Origin: Bacillus albus
GTDB taxonomy: Bacteria; Bacillota; Bacilli; Bacillales; Bacillaceae_G
Direction: 5' to 3'
NCBI RefSeq assembly: GCF_001884185.1
Contig: NZ_MAOE01000132.1
Location: 51,572 to 115,571 of the forward strand
DNA: 64,000 nt
Positions 61,443 through 64,000 of this stretch are shown here, one piece after another. Each line of letters opens with the position of its first letter. Positions within the stretch are counted from its first letter, which is position 1. Made by a program: the position numbers and the translations under genes. Below the pieces are notes generated by a model, which saw only the letters and a list, made by a program, of their open reading frames with translations, ran no database searches and was not told the origin of the DNA.

Positions 61443-62843
61443 TCATCTTTGTAACTCTTTATAAATTTCGATTTGAGCTTTTGAACTATTAGCGAAATTT
61501 AACCAATCCTGTCTTACATTACTTATGTTTTCAGTTACCACAAGTTCAACAATATCTAGATGTGAAACATTCGTTGTTATCGGTTTATTTATACCATTAA
61601 CTTTAGCACCTGACATATACTTAGCACTCTCAGGGTTTAATGCGAAAGCAAAATCGATTACAGTAGAACCTTGCGGTAAGTTCACGGAATCTAACTTAGA
61701 AGTAAATGCTACAATGTTATCTTGGAATAGTTCATATGATACTAAATCATAAAATTCAATCGCATCTTGAGTTACTAGATCATTTGTCTTAATAAAATGA
61801 TCCATCAATTTATGAATTATATTTTGCATCCCCTTATCAGTTATACTTTTTGTAAGAATATGAAATACCCCTTTATATCGTATCTCCTGATTTATTTTTG
61901 TTTCAATACATATCACTATTTCATGGTTATTGATCACCACTTTGGTCTTTAAGTATTTGTTTAATACATCACCTTCAATTGCTATATTATCTTCAAATTG
62001 ATATGGAATTGGTTTGTATAGCTGATGTATAATTCCTAATATTTTATAACAGTCTAAATTATTTGAGGCCGTGATAATTATTTTTGATACTGCTGTAATG
62101 TCTTGAATATCTTGGAGACGAGAATAAGCTGTATAAATAGGGCTTACTTCATAATCAACTTCAAATATTAAAGATGTATTTAGAAAAGTATTTATATCTC
62201 GCATTATATTTTGAGACAAACCTCCTAATAACTTAACATAATTTTGTAAAAGAATTTTCATTCCCTTATATTTAGAATGATTTAGATAATAAAAACCTAA
62301 ATCTTCTAACTCGTGTTGAATATGAAATAGCCCCAGCCTTTTACAAATCGGAGCGAAAATTTTGAGTGTTTCATTTGCATAAGGAACTTGTTTCTTTACA
62401 GCTTTCACCTGTAAAGTTCTCATGTTATGTAGACGATCTATTACTTTTATAATAGCTACTCTTATATCTCCTTGTGTAGCTAACAATAATTTCTTTAAAT
62501 TTATTGCTTCATACTCTTCTTTATTAGGGATTTGTTTTTTATCAATTTTAGTTAACCCTTCTACAATATCAGCCACTTTTTTACCGAATATATCACGTAT
62601 ATACTCAATTGTGTAATCTGTATCCTCCACCACATCATGTAGTAATGCTGCAACTAAAGTTATAATATCCGCCTTACAATCTAACAAAATTTCAGTAACT
62701 GCAAATGGATGAGTAATATACGGCTCACCTGAAACTCGAAATTGTCCTTCATGAGCTTTCTCAGAAACTAATATAGCTTTATGTAATTGTTCTAACTCTT
62801 CTTTATGTAGATATGAGGCCTTTTCTAATAATACTTTTTTCAT
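61443..62843 (-). CDS. RelA/SpoT-like HD hydrolase with degenerate synthetase region
   Basis: 466 residues, GAAGGTG before the ATG. Residues ~25-190 are an HD phosphohydrolase of the SpoT type: HEGQFRVSGEPYITHPFAVT, the ALLHDVVEDTDY motif (HDxxED) and KVIDRLHNMRTLQVK. The next ~170 residues sit where the (p)ppGpp synthetase should be, but the usual RxKxxYSIxxK and YRSLH-like motifs are absent. A TGS domain follows (VNLPQGSTVIDFAFALNPES, GAKVNGINKPI), and no ACT domain follows. It is much shorter than bifunctional Rel (about 730). Hydrolase activity toward (p)ppGpp or a related nucleotide is likely; synthesis is not. Confidence 0.85.
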   Translation of the reverse strand: MKKVLLEKASYLHKEELEQLHKAILVSEKAHEGQFRVSGEPYITHPFAVTEILLDCKADIITLVAALLHDVVEDTDYTIEYIRDIFGKKVADIVEGLTKIDKKQIPNKEEYEAINLKKLLLATQGDIRVAIIKVIDRLHNMRTLQVKAVKKQVPYANETLKIFAPICKRLGLFHIQHELEDLGFYYLNHSKYKGMKILLQNYVKLLGGLSQNIMRDINTFLNTSLIFEVDYEVSPIYTAYSRLQDIQDITAVSKIIITASNNLDCYKILGIIHQLYKPIPYQFEDNIAIEGDVLNKYLKTKVVINNHEIVICIETKINQEIRYKGVFHILTKSITDKGMQNIIHKLMDHFIKTNDLVTQDAIEFYDLVSYELFQDNIVAFTSKLDSVNLPQGSTVIDFAFALNPESAKYMSGAKVNGINKPITTNVSHLDIVELVVTENISNVRQDWLNFANSSKAQIEIYKELQR

Positions 62844-62982
62844 ATTTTCACCTTCATCACGTTAATTTTCTATAAAATTTTATTAACATTATAATTCGTT
62901 ATTTGAAAGTGAAGTACCTGTCTAAGTGTTAAGAGAATATTTATATTTTTATTCTCCTCAAATTATTATTAAATTTTTGAAC

Positions 62983-63215
62983 CTATAAGCTACCCTTTGA
63001 AATACTTTTTATCAACCGAATCATGTCTCTATCCCAAATAGAAAGTGGTTCATAATTTTGAAACTTATTATGCATATATTCCCCTTGTCTCTTTGTAAAT
63101 TAAAAATATCATTATAGGAAATTTCCAATACATTATCATTTACTATAATACTTATGAGAGACATAAAAGAATTGAAATAGCAATCCCCTATACAAATAAG
63201 GTATAATCTACACAT
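62983..63215 (-). pseudogene. Possible small frameshifted gene upstream of the Rel-like gene
   Basis: Within the 440-base gap (62844-63284) one frame on the minus strand carries SLISIIVNDNVLEISYNDIF then NLQRDKGN. AAGGGGAATAT precedes an ATG at 63075 in another frame, which gives HNKFQNYEPLSIWDRDMIRL then IKSISKGSL up to 62983. The second peptide has a good ribosome site and protein-like composition, and the two parts could be one gene with a frame change near 63080. No family recognised. The rest of the gap is AT-rich upstream sequence. Confidence 0.3.
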
Positions 63216-63284
63216 AGTGAATCTTTTATATTATTAAGTATCAGGTTCACCTATTCAAAAATACATAAACTAGAAGGTGCAACA

Positions 63285-63890
63285 ATGGTAAGTAGTTTTA
63301 TTCACTCAGTATTAACATTTTTTGAAGGGTTAGGTTATTGGGGCATTATGCTTGGACTTATGATTGAGATTATTCCGAGTGAGATCGTCCTTGCTTATGC
63401 AGGTTATTTAGTATTCAACGGTAGTATCTCATTTATAGGCGCAGTTATATTTGGTACAATTGGCGGCGTTATTGCTCAAATCTTTATTTATTGGCTTGGA
63501 CGATACGGTGGACGACCTATATTAGAACGATACGGAAAATATATTTTCATCCATAAAAAACATATAGATGCAGCTGAAGATTGGTTTAATCGTTACGGAA
63601 CTGGTGTAATTTTCACTGCACGCTTTATTCCAGTAGTACGTCATGCGATTTCAATTCCTGCTGGTATTACAAAAATGCCATTACTACGCTTCACTACATT
63701 AACAGCACTTGCAATCATTCCTTGGTCTATCATTTTCATTTATTTAGGTGAAAAACTAGGTCAAAATTGGGAGAATATAAACGATATTGCGGGACCGTAT
63801 GTGAAATCTTTCGCAATTAGCGGTGTCATACTCATTCTTTTATATTTTATCATTAAAAAACGGACAAAAAAACGTAAAAATCTTGCTTAA
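63285..63890 (+). CDS. DedA family membrane protein
   Basis: 201 residues. The DedA/SNARE-associated fold is clear: LGYWGIMLGLMIEIIPSEIV with the membrane-embedded acidic residues, AVIFGTIGGVIAQIFIYWLG, RYGGRPILERYG, and the conserved arginines in GTGVIFTARFIPVVRHAISI followed by PAGITKMPLLRF. DedA proteins are polytopic and proton-motive-force linked; recent work ties the superfamily to lipid-carrier recycling (undecaprenyl phosphate or phosphatidylethanolamine flipping). Which one applies here is unknown. Note UppP elsewhere in the window acts in the same carrier cycle. Confidence 0.92.
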   Translation: MVSSFIHSVLTFFEGLGYWGIMLGLMIEIIPSEIVLAYAGYLVFNGSISFIGAVIFGTIGGVIAQIFIYWLGRYGGRPILERYGKYIFIHKKHIDAAEDWFNRYGTGVIFTARFIPVVRHAISIPAGITKMPLLRFTTLTALAIIPWSIIFIYLGEKLGQNWENINDIAGPYVKSFAISGVILILLYFIIKKRTKKRKNLA

Positions 63891-63970
63891 GATAATAATA
63901 AAAAACCGCTATACATTCATTACGAATTTGAAGTGAACCCGAATAGTGGTACATGAAAAAAACACCTCCT

Positions 63971-63997
63971 GAATTCGCATACTAAGTATGCAAATTC
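63971..63997. repeat. Inverted repeat at the window edge
   Basis: GAATTCGCATAC and GTATGCAAATTC (12-bp arms, one mismatch, 3-base centre). It follows a GTGAACCCGAATAGTGGTAC segment and could be an operator, a hairpin or the edge of a mobile element continuing outside the window. Confidence 0.4.
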
Positions 63998-64000
63998 AAT

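Overview
The window is typical chromosomal DNA of a Bacillus cereus group bacterium: AT-rich, with strong AGGAGG-type ribosome sites, many rho-independent terminators and short operons on both strands. The lineage call rests on the mix of families: a heterocycloanthracin-type bacteriocin precursor, a second DnaN sliding clamp, a BstA/YfiT bacillithiol-transferase-like protein, a GH8 chitosanase whose unbroken frame would be 453 residues, an AA10 chitin-active protein, a SigL (sigma-54) activator, and many GNAT and NUDIX proteins. No rRNA, tRNA, CRISPR array or complete insertion sequence was found.

Layout. 1-11 kb: mostly single metabolic or housekeeping genes on the plus strand (YdeI-like, FAD oxidoreductases, PQQ-type beta-propeller, UppP, three GNATs, BstA-like). 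11-19 kb: a patatin-like lipase, then a decayed stretch with a frameshifted small gene, a multiply broken esterase carrying a 27-bp perfect inverted repeat, a histidine-phosphatase/RidA chimera and a broken LAGLIDADG endonuclease gene. 19-29.6 kb: mainly minus strand, including a NUDIX-DnaN2-NUDIX operon, a CadD-like transporter, an OFA-family MFS transporter, an orphan heterocycloanthracin precursor and a chitosanase gene with an internal amber codon. 29.7-39 kb: a DMT exporter divergent from a MocR regulator, a GDPD gene frameshifted in its signal peptide, a tandem-repeat protein, and a frameshifted MFS exporter beside a MerR-methyltransferase fusion with a 19-bp-spacer promoter. 39-47 kb: IS4-type transposase debris, a broken NUDIX gene, a putative zinc peptidase, an M3 oligopeptidase, PpaC and the AA10 protein.

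48-59.5 kb holds the best organised system, a sigma-54-controlled hydroxyproline catabolism locus. A PAS-AAA+-Fis activator lies between two operons, and each operon has a good -24/-12 promoter. The minus operon encodes an FAD dehydrogenase subunit, a 4-hydroxyproline 2-epimerase with both catalytic cysteines, a second proline-racemase-fold protein that has lost both cysteines, a DapA-like deaminase and a ketoglutarate-semialdehyde-type dehydrogenase; an Na+/alanine-type symporter follows a hairpin. The plus operon encodes a BFD-like [2Fe-2S] protein, a [2Fe-2S] ferredoxin-like subunit and a second FAD subunit, matching heteromeric D-hydroxyproline dehydrogenases. Together they should take trans-4-hydroxy-L-proline to 2-oxoglutarate.

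59.5-64 kb: a DUF2653/membrane-protein pair, a DUF1836 regulator with paired 12-bp operators upstream, a RelA/SpoT-like hydrolase with an eroded synthetase region, and a DedA protein.

Gene decay stands out: about ten loci are frameshifted, nonsense-mutated, truncated or fused. Some lesions sit in homopolymers and could be assembly errors. Others (in-frame stops, the inverted repeat, the chimera) look like real mutations. All functional names come from motif recognition by eye; no database search was possible.
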